This document shows, piece by piece, positions 32,709 through 41,666 of a stretch of 57,918 nucleotides of DNA (the stretch's first letter is position 1; each line of letters starts with the position of its first letter). The stretch is from the NCBI GenBank assembly GCA_021372295.1, contig JAJFUS010000036.1:1-57918 (forward strand), in the 5' to 3' direction. Source of the DNA: a bacterium (lineage in GTDB: Bacteria; Armatimonadota; UBA5829). Position numbers and translations under genes: made by a program. The notes below the pieces were generated by a model. The model was not told the DNA's origin and did no database searches. It was given only the letters and a program-made list of their open reading frames with translations.

Positions 32709-35060
32709 TCATGCGGCCCGACGCGCGTCGGCCGCGTCGTCTGATGAGCATTCTCGTCCACGGAGTATGCTCTCGAACTCGTCGGATGCCACGGGCCGGC
32801 TGACAAAGTAGCCTTGGATTTCGTCGCAGCCCATACCGGCCAGGAATTGGAGCTGCTCCAGGGTTTCCACTCCTTCGGCAATCACCTTCAGCTTGAGACT
32901 CTGCGCCATCGCTATTACCGCGCGCGCAATGGCCGCATCGTCGGGATTTGTCGTGAGGTCTCTGATGAATGACTGGTCTATCTTTACCGTGTCGATCGGA
33001 AATCGCTTCAGATATGTCAGCGAGGAGTATCCCGTTCCGAAATCGTCTACAGACAGCTTCAGCCCCATGTCTTTCAGCTTGTACAGAGTGCTCACGGCAA
33101 TGTCGATACTGTGCATGAGCACACTTTCGGTGAGTTCCAACTCCAGGTGATCCGGCTGAAGACCGGTTACTTCAAGTGTTTCGCGGACGGTGTCGACCAG
33201 GTTGTCCTGAAGAAAATGACGAGCCGATACATTCACTGCGATAGTAATAGGGCTGAGCCCTTTGGTCTGCCAGAGTTTGTTCTGCGCGCAAGCCGTGCCC
33301 ATTACCCAGTCGCTGATGGGTATGATAAGTCCATTTTCTTCCGCAATCGGAATGAACTGGCTCGGCGGCACAAGTCCGAGTTTGGGGTGATGCCAGCGAA
33401 TCAGCGCTTCGGCTCCAAGGATATTTTCGGTGGTGATATCCGTTCTGGGCTGGTAGTGAAGTATGAATTCATTGCGCTCGATGGCGGATCGCATGCTGTT
33501 TTCGATTTGCATTCGTTTGGCGACGGCGGCGTTGTGTGCTTTGTTAAAGAACTGGCAATTATTTCTGCCGTGTTCTTTTGCTCGATACATGGCGCTGTCG
33601 GCGTTTTTTACAAGCGTCTCGACGTCCGCTCCATCGGTCGGATATATGCCGACGCCGATGCTTACCGTCACAAACAATTCTTTCTCGGCGATGATGAACG
33701 GGTTGGAAAACACGTCGATGATTCGCTTTGTGATGGCTTCGACGTCGCTTGCGGCGGCAATGTCGCACAGGATCGCAGTGAACTCGTCTCCGCCCATCCT
33801 GGCGATCATGTCCGCCTCGCGAGTGCACCTTTGGAGCCGTTCGGAGACCGATTTGAGCAGGATGTCGCCCGTAGTGTGCCCAAGCGTGTCGTTAATCATC
33901 TTGAACTGGTCTAGATCAAGGAACAACACGGCTACCTTTTCGCCTTTACGCGCCGCTTGAGCGATGCACTGGGTCAGCCTGTCGCTGAACATCAGTCTGT
34001 TCGGAAGATCGGTGAGGTGGTCGTGATGGGCCAGGTGATCCAACTGTTTTTCGTAGATTTTCTTCTCCGTGACGTTGCGCTTTATCGCGATAAACCTTTC
34101 GACGGCTCCGGCATCGTTCTTAATTGGAGTGATTGTGACGTCTTCCACGGCTGTATCGCCGTTTTTGCGACGCAGAATAATCTCGCCATGCCATGTGTGG
34201 CCGCTCAGCACCATATCTATCAGCGTTGCGTAAAATTCGGAGTTGTATTTGTCGGACGAGAAGAAATCGGGCAGCTCGCCCTGGATTTCATCCAGCGAGT
34301 AGCCTGTCTCGCGTTCGAACGACGGGTTAACAAACTCGACGCGGCCATAAATATCGGTGATGATGATCTGATCGGTGGCGGCGTTCATGGCCGAAGTCCT
34401 GATTCGCAGATCGGCTTCCACTCTGCGGCGTTCCGCGGCTTCCAGGGCCAGTGATATCAAATCGGTTATAGACCCTGAAAAGCTCTTTTCATCGGCGGTC
34501 CATTGACGTATTGGCCCGATGTGCTCGTGGCGCATAATGCCTATTGCCCGTCCGCCCATAAGGATCGGCACATCCATTACCGGCGTCGTATTATGCTCGG
34601 CAGTATTGTTGGAAAAGTCGGCGCCCGTCATGGTTTGGCCGAATGTGTGTCTGTTTTTGCACAGGTCATAAGAGTCCGAACATGTAAAATAGCTGCCGTC
34701 GGCATTGTATTTCCAGACGCTTACGCGGGAGATGTCCAGAGTCTTCGCGACGGTTTCTGTGAGTCGTTTGATTGTTCGGGATACGTCTCCGTAAAAGACC
34801 GCCTTGCTTCGCGTGAGTTTGGTTAAAGCGGAATGCTGTTTCATGATCCGCTCGTTGTTGGAGCGTAGTTCCGAGTTGGCCTGATACAGTTCATAAGAAC
34901 TCAGATCCATAGCATGTTCGAGCATGTGTACGTGCGCGTCCAGATCATTGTAAGCCTCATCTATTGACGCGATAAATGACTGCAGGTTCGGTGGATATTC
35001 TTCGCAATCGCCCAGATGCTTTTTTAACTGCCTTTGAAGCAGACTATGGAATTCTTCCAA
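32709..35060 (-). CDS. GAF-PAS-GGDEF-EAL cyclic-di-GMP signalling protein
   Basis: 783 residues without membrane helices. An N-terminal coiled region (1-80) precedes a GAF-like domain (about 90-210), a PAS domain with PAC (about 218-335), GGDEF and EAL. The GGDEF motif (423-427) is intact, with an allosteric RxxD (Arg414-Asp417) five residues before it. The EAL domain keeps EALIRW (551-556), Asn in NVSARHF, Glu in LTESVLM, DDFGTGYSSL, Lys in VKIDQSFI and EGVETLEQL. Both synthesis and breakdown of c-di-GMP are therefore possible. It starts with TTG 2 bp after the FIST gene, strongly implying a shared pathway with that sensor. Confidence 0.93.
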   Translation of the reverse strand: MEEFHSLLQRQLKKHLGDCEEYPPNLQSFIASIDEAYNDLDAHVHMLEHAMDLSSYELYQANSELRSNNERIMKQHSALTKLTRSKAVFYGDVSRTIKRLTETVAKTLDISRVSVWKYNADGSYFTCSDSYDLCKNRHTFGQTMTGADFSNNTAEHNTTPVMDVPILMGGRAIGIMRHEHIGPIRQWTADEKSFSGSITDLISLALEAAERRRVEADLRIRTSAMNAATDQIIITDIYGRVEFVNPSFERETGYSLDEIQGELPDFFSSDKYNSEFYATLIDMVLSGHTWHGEIILRRKNGDTAVEDVTITPIKNDAGAVERFIAIKRNVTEKKIYEKQLDHLAHHDHLTDLPNRLMFSDRLTQCIAQAARKGEKVAVLFLDLDQFKMINDTLGHTTGDILLKSVSERLQRCTREADMIARMGGDEFTAILCDIAAASDVEAITKRIIDVFSNPFIIAEKELFVTVSIGVGIYPTDGADVETLVKNADSAMYRAKEHGRNNCQFFNKAHNAAVAKRMQIENSMRSAIERNEFILHYQPRTDITTENILGAEALIRWHHPKLGLVPPSQFIPIAEENGLIIPISDWVMGTACAQNKLWQTKGLSPITIAVNVSARHFLQDNLVDTVRETLEVTGLQPDHLELELTESVLMHSIDIAVSTLYKLKDMGLKLSVDDFGTGYSSLTYLKRFPIDTVKIDQSFIRDLTTNPDDAAIARAVIAMAQSLKLKVIAEGVETLEQLQFLAGMGCDEIQGYFVSRPVASDEFESILRGRECSSDDAADARRAA

Positions 35061-35062
35061 TC

Positions 35063-36202
35063 TCAGTTCTCCCGAAATACGGTTATTGTCATTGACTGGT
35101 TATGAAATTCACACGGTGTGCCGGAGGCGATTGGAGCTATTTCGCCAAGTGAATAAAATCCGGTTATAACAGGCCTCTCGCCAAGCATTTCTCGCACGGC
35201 TTCGGTTTCTTCTTCTACCTTTTGCCGAAGTACCATCTTGCGCGCAACGCAGCTTACCACAATTGCCAGATCAGGTCCTTGGTTGCCGATAATTCCAGAG
35301 CAGATTTTTGCCGCGTCCTCGGCTCCCTCAACCAGATGATCGTAATTTCCCAGCATCATTCGAGCGTAATGACCAACCGGAAGGTCGCCGCCGGATATCA
35401 GGCTCTGGTCTTTTTCGTTTACAGATGTAATCGACCGAACGACTATGCCTGTGCTTTCGGGCGGCCGCAGGCACATAGGAAAGAACAAGGCCGTTGCGGG
35501 CAAGCCGCCGGCATGCTCGCCCAGATATTTCTTGTATAAGTCGAGCGCCGATTTTCCGTCCAGTTCATACAACACGTTTTCGTGGGACTTTGTAATCATC
35601 CGCTCTGGACCAAACGCATCCCATCCTCCAACGGAAGCGCAGCCGACGGAAAGCTGATCGCCGTAAAAGCCGATGGCGACGGCGGAATTATTGTCTGGTA
35701 TTGCGTCGCATACCACAGCAGTTTCTCCGACCACTTCATAATTTGAGGCGATTCCGCCGGAAAGCTCTACACCGTCAGGCAGAACATGTGTGATTCCACG
35801 CATCAGAGCGCTGCCGTTAACATTGATCGAGGTGGAGAGGACAAAAACATGAGAGAGCTTGTCGTTCAAAAGCATTTTGCCGATGGCCGTGCCTGCTTCA
35901 TAGCTGTTTTTGAACTCACTGTGTTTAGCACGCACGGTGGATATTGTAGTGGAATCGAATTTTATCGCAGCAATCGACAGCGAGTTCTCAAGCACTTGCG
36001 TGTCGCATATTTCCCCGGCTGTCGAGCATCCGAAGATTTTGGCGCTGGGATATGCGGCGGAGATTTCATCGAAACACTGTCGCTGCAGCAGAAGCTCCCT
36101 GCCACCAAATACGAGGACTAATTGTGCTGATTTTCCCAGATGCCCAGGAAACCCGCCTTGCCAGCCGGCTTCATCCGTCCATCTAAACTGCTCTGTTTGC
36201 AT
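35063..36202 (-). CDS. FIST-domain sensory protein
   Basis: 379 residues: FIST_N at about 26-225 (VFGGRELLLQRQ, IFGCSTAGEI, AIGFYGDQLSVG) and FIST_C at about 230-365 (KSALDLYKKYLG, ARMMLGNYDHLVEGAEDAA, VITGFYSLGEIAP). FIST proteins are thought to bind small molecules, probably amino acids, and act with histidine kinases or GGDEF/EAL proteins. Here it precedes the GGDEF-EAL gene by 2 bp in one operon, so it probably senses a ligand for that enzyme. There is no membrane segment, so sensing should be cytoplasmic. ATG start. Confidence 0.92.
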   Translation of the reverse strand: MQTEQFRWTDEAGWQGGFPGHLGKSAQLVLVFGGRELLLQRQCFDEISAAYPSAKIFGCSTAGEICDTQVLENSLSIAAIKFDSTTISTVRAKHSEFKNSYEAGTAIGKMLLNDKLSHVFVLSTSINVNGSALMRGITHVLPDGVELSGGIASNYEVVGETAVVCDAIPDNNSAVAIGFYGDQLSVGCASVGGWDAFGPERMITKSHENVLYELDGKSALDLYKKYLGEHAGGLPATALFFPMCLRPPESTGIVVRSITSVNEKDQSLISGGDLPVGHYARMMLGNYDHLVEGAEDAAKICSGIIGNQGPDLAIVVSCVARKMVLRQKVEEETEAVREMLGERPVITGFYSLGEIAPIASGTPCEFHNQSMTITVFREN

Positions 36203-36348
36203 ACCAGCGTCTTCCTACCTGTTATACATTTAGTATTGTATTTTACAATCAAGCCACATTTGCATTATCGGGCTGTGAGATACGAATTGCGAGGGCAGAT
36301 AGCCCAATTATGGAGGACTTTGACGCTGGACTGTGGAATACAAATTAC

Positions 36349-36376
36349 TTGGCAACAAAATGGATTTTAGCATACT
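36349..36376 (+). promoter_or_regulatory. Candidate promoter of the MATE transporter gene
   Basis: TTGGCA (36349-36354), a 16-bp spacer and CATACT (36371-36376) lie about 36 bp before the ATG at 36412. The match is fair, not strong. A GGGCT...AGCCC inverted repeat sits further upstream near 36269-36305. Confidence 0.35.
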
Positions 36377-36411
36377 CGGCGTACAATTCTATACAATTTG
36401 TGGAGAATGTA

Positions 36412-37842
36412 ATGTCATCAGATACAAAAGCAAAACACATTCCGGGGGGTATCGGGGAACTGCTGATAATAGCGCTCCCTATGATGGCTTCCAGCGCCTG
36501 CGAGACGGTTATGACATTCACCGACCGCCTGTTTCTTTCCAGGCTTGGCAGCGCGCAGATGAATGCCGCAATGGGCGGCGGGCTGATGTGTTTCATGATG
36601 ATGACGTTTTTCATGGGGCTGATCGGATATTGTGCGGCTTTGGTGGCGCAGTATTTCGGTTCAGGACAAAAGAAAAACTGCGCCGTGGTTGTGACACAGG
36701 CGCTTATCCTCGCCGTCGCCGCATATCCGGTCATATTGTTGCTGAGCCCGTTGGTTAGATACTGGTTTCGCGTTTCGGGAATCGCGCCTGAGCAGCTTGG
36801 GCCTCAGATGTTGTATTTCAACATCTTGATATATGCCTCCATAGTGGGTCTGCTGCGCAACGCTCTTGGCGGCTTTTTCTCGGGGATCGGCAAAACGCGA
36901 GTTGTGATGGTGTCGTCACTAACCGCTATGGCAGTGAACGTCGCTGCCACTTATGTTCTGATTTTCGGCAATTGCGGTTTTCCGGCTATGGGAATCCGTG
37001 GTGCGGCTTACGGCACGATTGTCGGCGGAGTATCCGGGCTTCTCATTATGGTGGCGGCGTATTTCGGCGGCAGAGAGCACAACGATTATGGCGTTCGAGA
37101 CTCGTTCCGGTTCGACCCGGACATTATGAAAAGGCTTTTCAAATTCGGGTATCCAGCAGGCATGGAATTCTTTTTGAACTACACGGCCTTCAGCGCTATG
37201 GTAATGCTTTTTTACACGTGCGGGCAGGATGTCGCTACAGCCGCGACCGTTACGCTCAACTGGGACATGGTCGCGTTCGTTCCTCTTATAGGCATCGAGA
37301 TCGCAGTGACAAGCCTTGTCGGGCGATATATGGGAGCGCGGCAGCCTGATATGGCGCACCATGCCGCGATGTCCGGCATAAAAATCGGATCGATTTACTC
37401 CACTGCTATGCTGATAATGTTTACCATGTTCCCCGCATCTCTGGTCAATGTGTTTCGACCTGATACCGACAGCATGGTGTTTGCTAAGGCTATGCCCCTA
37501 ACGCTTTTCATGGTGCGCACGGTGGCGGTGTATGTGTTGGTTGAGGCGGTGGTGATTGCGTTCACCGGAGCGCTGCGAGGGGCCGGAGACACTCTGTGGG
37601 CTATGCGCACTTCCGTGGTTTTGCATTGGGTGCTGGTTGGAATACTGTATGTCATGCTCAAGACGATGCGCCTGCCCGCCGGGGCGGCATGGGTGGCGAT
37701 GATTGTGTGGTATATGGTGTTCAGCCTGCTTTTCTTTATGCGATATCGCGCAGGCAAGTGGCGCGATATAAGAGTGATCGACGATGTGGATGGATCGCTC
37801 GCAGCCACGTGCGAAGGCTTTCACAGATCGAGTGATTTGTAG
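36412..37842 (+). CDS. MATE-family multidrug/metabolite exporter
   Basis: 476 residues with twelve hydrophobic helices in two similar halves, typical of Na+- or H+-coupled MATE exporters (MOP superfamily). Motifs include TFTDRLFLSRLGSAQMNA in helix 2, GGFFSGIGKTRVVM in the first half and FTGALRGAGDTLWAM in the second. MATE rather than Wzx is favoured by these paired repeats, so I do not count it as the missing glycan flippase. The ATG at 36412 has GGAGA a few bases upstream; the 34 codons before it are rejected. Its last 22 bp overlap the convergent FlgT-like gene. Confidence 0.9.
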   Translation: MSSDTKAKHIPGGIGELLIIALPMMASSACETVMTFTDRLFLSRLGSAQMNAAMGGGLMCFMMMTFFMGLIGYCAALVAQYFGSGQKKNCAVVVTQALILAVAAYPVILLLSPLVRYWFRVSGIAPEQLGPQMLYFNILIYASIVGLLRNALGGFFSGIGKTRVVMVSSLTAMAVNVAATYVLIFGNCGFPAMGIRGAAYGTIVGGVSGLLIMVAAYFGGREHNDYGVRDSFRFDPDIMKRLFKFGYPAGMEFFLNYTAFSAMVMLFYTCGQDVATAATVTLNWDMVAFVPLIGIEIAVTSLVGRYMGARQPDMAHHAAMSGIKIGSIYSTAMLIMFTMFPASLVNVFRPDTDSMVFAKAMPLTLFMVRTVAVYVLVEAVVIAFTGALRGAGDTLWAMRTSVVLHWVLVGILYVMLKTMRLPAGAAWVAMIVWYMVFSLLFFMRYRAGKWRDIRVIDDVDGSLAATCEGFHRSSDL

Positions 37843-38948
37843 GCTCTTCCCTGGACGCAAGTCTTGCTGCATGAGTCTATTGCAATGCCCAGTTTCTTTC
37901 CTGTGGAACATTTTTCGATCAGCGCGGGCAGTTCGTTTCGGTAGTCCGACTTTACGCACACGTTCATCTCCAGCACGCCGCCGGAGTAACGCTGCCGTTT
38001 GACCTGAATGACCCCTGGCAGATCGCGCGTGGCTTCTTCGAGTTTATTAGCCGCCATGATTCCCTTGAAACCGGCGATTCTCACCGTCATATACGCACTC
38101 ATCGCCGCTGGAGCGATCATGAGGTCGTTGGCGAGCAGGTTTCCGGCTCTGTCACCGACTTTAGCCAGACAACTCTCGGCGGACAAATCTTTTGTCTGAT
38201 CGATGGCGTCTGCGCTGGAGTCGATCACTGAAAGTATCTCGCCGGTGTCGGTGTAATAGGCCTTGGCGTCCATGCGAGCTCGGCTTCGATAGAGGGTTAT
38301 TCCGCCGTAGTCGTCATTGTCGACATAATCGGCCTTTGCCTGGCCCGCCACTATTATATCTACATTAAATTCCCGGCCAAGGGCCATCAGAGACTCCGCG
38401 TCACCCTTGACGGCCTGAGCGGCTGCCGCGTTTTGATGCAGTCGTTTGCGCTGGGTATCGTCAATTACTCTGAACCCCGCCGAGACCAGTTGCCTGCAGA
38501 TTGCAGTCTCCACGGCGGCATTCGACGTCACTATACCGACGCTCCACTGCCGCGTCAGCCCGAGGGCTTTGAGCCTCTCAGCCAGTGGCCGATTGCTTAC
38601 GGTGGCTTTTATGGCGACTTTGAACAAGTCGCCCTTGGTGGAAGTCGATATTACCTCATCGAGGGTGGCGAACCCGCCGGATTTCATCAGTATGTCGTCG
38701 CAGACAACTTCATAGCCGCGCCCGATGGTCGTGGAATCGATGTATACCCCGATCACTTTCATAACGGCGTTTCTGAGCGCGTCAGCAATTGCTTTGTCCC
38801 TGGCGTCGCCGACAGAAGCCGGAGCCTCGCCTTCAGATGTGACCTGAGTGGTTTCTGCCGGGTGTTTTTCTTCCGCGGACATGCACAACGCAGGCAGACT
38901 CCAGATGACCGCACACAAGAGTATGATGGCTCTCCAGTTCATTCTCAT
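37821..38948 (-). CDS. Exported FlgT-like protein
   Basis: 375 residues with a signal peptide (residues 1-24). After it comes VGDARDKAIADALRNAVMKVIG, the opening helix typical of flagellar assembly protein T and related LPP20-like proteins. A middle segment shows FNVDIIVAGQAKADY, as in TolB-like or FlgT-M domains. The C-terminal 60 residues carry several Cys. In Vibrio, FlgT builds the periplasmic ring of sodium-driven motors, but many non-flagellar relatives exist and there are no flagellar genes here. It overlaps its upstream neighbour as ATGA and overlaps the MATE gene tail to tail by 22 bp. Confidence 0.68.
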   Translation of the reverse strand: MRMNWRAIILLCAVIWSLPALCMSAEEKHPAETTQVTSEGEAPASVGDARDKAIADALRNAVMKVIGVYIDSTTIGRGYEVVCDDILMKSGGFATLDEVISTSTKGDLFKVAIKATVSNRPLAERLKALGLTRQWSVGIVTSNAAVETAICRQLVSAGFRVIDDTQRKRLHQNAAAAQAVKGDAESLMALGREFNVDIIVAGQAKADYVDNDDYGGITLYRSRARMDAKAYYTDTGEILSVIDSSADAIDQTKDLSAESCLAKVGDRAGNLLANDLMIAPAAMSAYMTVRIAGFKGIMAANKLEEATRDLPGVIQVKRQRYSGGVLEMNVCVKSDYRNELPALIEKCSTGKKLGIAIDSCSKTCVQGRAYKSLDL

Positions 38949-40783
38949 TTCGCATTCACGCTCCCGTCCGCAGTCAGTTTATCAGCCGGGACAATTGTTT
39001 TGCCCAGCAGGTCATATACGGCAGTGCTGCCTGCATTATTGAGAGCCGCGGAGATGATGGTCTCGTCGAGTATGCCCTCTTGCGTCTGCGGCACTGACGG
39101 AGTACTGGGCTGGTTGTTTTCGCCGCGGACGATCACATGATCCGACCAGTACGTGCTTTCCCTTGACCCCGTTCCAGTGAACGAGCACGAGAAGAGCACT
39201 TTGCCCGCACTCTCCGTCTCAAGCTCGCCAATGTCGTATATACGCAGATTGCCGGACACCCGCGCGGCCTGCGTTGAGTTGATCGAGACCTCCCAGTCCA
39301 TGTCGTGATCCCAGCGGCTGTTTTCGTAATCCCGTCTGCGGCGTTCCCAGTTGTCGTGATTCCGACGATAATCGTGCATTTCCTTTTCCCAGCGCCTGTG
39401 GTCTTCGATATAGTCTGGATCATTGGATCGGCTGCCGTGCACTTCGTCATATTTGTGGGCGCCGAATATACCGAACTTACGCTCATCGGGGTCGGGTTCG
39501 CTCGGCCTGCTCGGTTCGCTCTCGCTGAACCCCGGAAGAGGAGCTGTGCAGCAGCGCGGAGTGTTGGCCGAATAGCTGGTGTCGGCGGTGAGAGCCGCTA
39601 AATCCACTATTGCAAGCGCACGCGCTCCGTCCGCCCGGTTACGAATTTGAACGATGTCATTTGTGTTCAGGCTGCCGTCTTTTTCATGCAGCAGAGCCAT
39701 GTATACGAGTTCTTTCAAGTCCTGACGGCTCACACATTTGAAGCCCGTCCTGGCCGTAAGCACTGAGGTTATCTTTCCCGCCATGTCGTCGAGGATGGAC
39801 GAGGAAATCTTGTCGGTTCGGTCACCGGAGCGGGCGATTACAATCATCTCCTGATACTTTGACAGATCGGTGAGGTTGCCTGTGGTAAGGGCTTCCGGTA
39901 TGGCATTGATGGACGGATGCCTGCCCAGCGCCATTTCAAGCTGTCTCGAGTATGGTGCGATAATGGCCGAAATGGAACATAACTCGCCCGAATCGAGCTT
40001 TATCGACTGCTTTTCGGCTCCCCACTGACTGAAATTTTCGCCCGAATCCAGCCATTCGCGCATATTATCTGGAAGCGATTCCAGAGCGATTTGTGTTTTG
40101 TCGTCGAGCTTGGACTTATTCAGTATATAGAGCCGGTCCATTTGGGTGTCGATTGAATTAAGGTCGGAGTCTGTTGGGTAAAACAGCCAGTCTATGGTGT
40201 CGCAGCCCGGTTTGAGCTGGCGCGAGACCCAGTTTTCCGCAAACTGCTTGCCCTCGTTGGAAATGACGCACAGCCGCTTGACCTTATAGCTGTCTAGTAT
40301 GCTGCCGCGCTCCTGGAGAAGCATTGAGTCGAGGTTGGACTTGCACAGCCGGTCGAGTTCCCAGTTGAGCCATTTCTCGTTGGGCGCGCTCACGAGAATG
40401 TCCCAGCCGTTGCGGCCGGACGCCTTCGCGGCATACAGGATTACTTCGCTTGAGTCGATGGCGTCAAGCGGGCAGGGGAACAGTTTCTTTTCTTCGGGGA
40501 TGAGCCGCCGGGCCTTCTGACGGTCGATGATGAACAGCAGGCTGTCATTATTCTTAAGGCGGCTTTGCTCGATGAGAAGATTGACGGTCGCGAGGTATTG
40601 TTCGTTGCGCACTCCTAGTCTGAATGTGTATTTGCTGATCGATTCGGGCTTCTCGGTGGTCACAACGCGAATTTTGTGCTCGCGTAGGATTCGCGAGATG
40701 GTGACCTTCGGCCTTCCGGCGTATGCGGGACTCAGGGCAGTGGCGATCAACAGTAATATTATGATGAAATATCGTTTATGCAT
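38945..40783 (-). CDS. Exported protein of unknown function with a charged low-complexity segment
   Basis: 612 residues with a clear signal peptide (MHKRYFIIILLLIATALSPAYA). I do not recognise the family. Residues about 320-420 (DDMAGKITSVLTARTGFKCV, ALAIVDLAALTAD) resemble domains of CsgG/TolB-like periplasmic proteins that score other exported factors. From about 470 to 515 comes a segment of alternating Arg, Asp, Trp and Tyr (HDYRRNHDNWERRRRDYENS) that looks like a flexible linker. Coupled to the FlgT-like gene by ATGA, so the two products probably act together at the envelope. Confidence 0.6.
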   Translation of the reverse strand: MHKRYFIIILLLIATALSPAYAGRPKVTISRILREHKIRVVTTEKPESISKYTFRLGVRNEQYLATVNLLIEQSRLKNNDSLLFIIDRQKARRLIPEEKKLFPCPLDAIDSSEVILYAAKASGRNGWDILVSAPNEKWLNWELDRLCKSNLDSMLLQERGSILDSYKVKRLCVISNEGKQFAENWVSRQLKPGCDTIDWLFYPTDSDLNSIDTQMDRLYILNKSKLDDKTQIALESLPDNMREWLDSGENFSQWGAEKQSIKLDSGELCSISAIIAPYSRQLEMALGRHPSINAIPEALTTGNLTDLSKYQEMIVIARSGDRTDKISSSILDDMAGKITSVLTARTGFKCVSRQDLKELVYMALLHEKDGSLNTNDIVQIRNRADGARALAIVDLAALTADTSYSANTPRCCTAPLPGFSESEPSRPSEPDPDERKFGIFGAHKYDEVHGSRSNDPDYIEDHRRWEKEMHDYRRNHDNWERRRRDYENSRWDHDMDWEVSINSTQAARVSGNLRIYDIGELETESAGKVLFSCSFTGTGSRESTYWSDHVIVRGENNQPSTPSVPQTQEGILDETIISAALNNAGSTAVYDLLGKTIVPADKLTADGSVNAK

Positions 40784-40917
40784 TACCGCGCCTCCGTTTT
40801 AGAGGTTAGAGATGCTTATTGCTCACTGGTTCCATCTCCTCGGGGGAGGGGACTATGGTGAGGGCGCAACGTAATATATTTAGACGCGTCTTTTCATGCA
40901 ATCTTCCCAGTGGGACG

Positions 40918-41562
40918 TTATTGTATCCCAGCCCGGGCTTTGCGTTCTTCTCTGGCTCGTGATACCATTCCAGGCGTGTCCGACGGAGGCTCGCCGCTCA
41001 TTATCCGGTCGATCTGAATATGCGGGACAGGATTGTCGGGATCGACTGCTGCCCGCAGTGTCCAGACGCTGAGCGCCGAGTCGACATCTCCAGCGTATTC
41101 ATAAGCGTGCGCGAGAGTGTGCCACGCAAACATCGGCGGTTCGAGCGTGACGGCAATCGCGAGGTAGTCTATCGCTTCATCGGGCCGCTCGTGTATATAG
41201 TAGAAGTAGCCCAGCGCAAAGTAGATGTCATAGGTGTCGCTGTTGCCGGGCAGGCCATCGAGAAGGAACGCCTCCGCGTCTTCGTCCCTGAGCTGGTTTT
41301 GCATCAGCCACGCGCCATTGTCGTAAGCGTCCATATCATGCGGGTCGACCTGGGTGATAAGCCTCATCATAGCGATGCAGCGCTCATATTCTCCGCGATG
41401 CCAGAACTTGTCGTTGCACTCCCAGAGCTTGTCCCGAGTGACGGCGAACATGTTTTGCAGAGCGTATGCCGACTCCTCGGGCACATCGCTTTGTGCGAAA
41501 ACTGGCGTTGCGATAAGCGTCGCAAGCAGAGCCGCTATTCCTAAAAAGAATTGCTTTGTCAT
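40918..41562 (-). CDS. Exported TPR-repeat protein
   Basis: 214 residues with a signal peptide (MTKQFFLGIAALLATLIATP, cut near FAQ). At least three tetratricopeptide-like repeats follow (about 40-170), seen as paired helices with Ala/Gly/Tyr spacing (YFALGYFYYIHERPDEAIDY, HTLAHAYEYAGDVDSALSVW). TPR proteins usually organise complexes by protein contacts; no enzyme motif is present. ATG at 41562 has GGAGG 11 bp upstream; a TTG six codons earlier is less likely. A 134-bp gap separates it from the gene at 38945-40783, so it may be the head of the same operon. Confidence 0.78.
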   Translation of the reverse strand: MTKQFFLGIAALLATLIATPVFAQSDVPEESAYALQNMFAVTRDKLWECNDKFWHRGEYERCIAMMRLITQVDPHDMDAYDNGAWLMQNQLRDEDAEAFLLDGLPGNSDTYDIYFALGYFYYIHERPDEAIDYLAIAVTLEPPMFAWHTLAHAYEYAGDVDSALSVWTLRAAVDPDNPVPHIQIDRIMSGEPPSDTPGMVSRAREERKARAGIQ

Positions 41563-41666
41563 CCGGCATCCGTCCTCCAATGTTAAACTTCTAATGCCTA
41601 TTGACTCAATCCTGCATGCTGATACAATCTAAATACTGGTTTCCACTATTTGCGAAGGTGCGCACA

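Noticed and set aside
36412..37842. MATE transporter as the Wzx flippase of the glycan locus
   Set aside because: Paired-half motifs fit MATE exporters, it lies 8 kb away on the other strand, and c-di-GMP genes separate them.
40822..40866. GC-rich imperfect hairpin (CTCAC...GTGAG with CTCC/GGAG inside) in the gap before the TPR gene
   Set aside because: It resembles common dispersed GGGAG-type repeats but occurs once here with several unpaired bases; not enough to name it.
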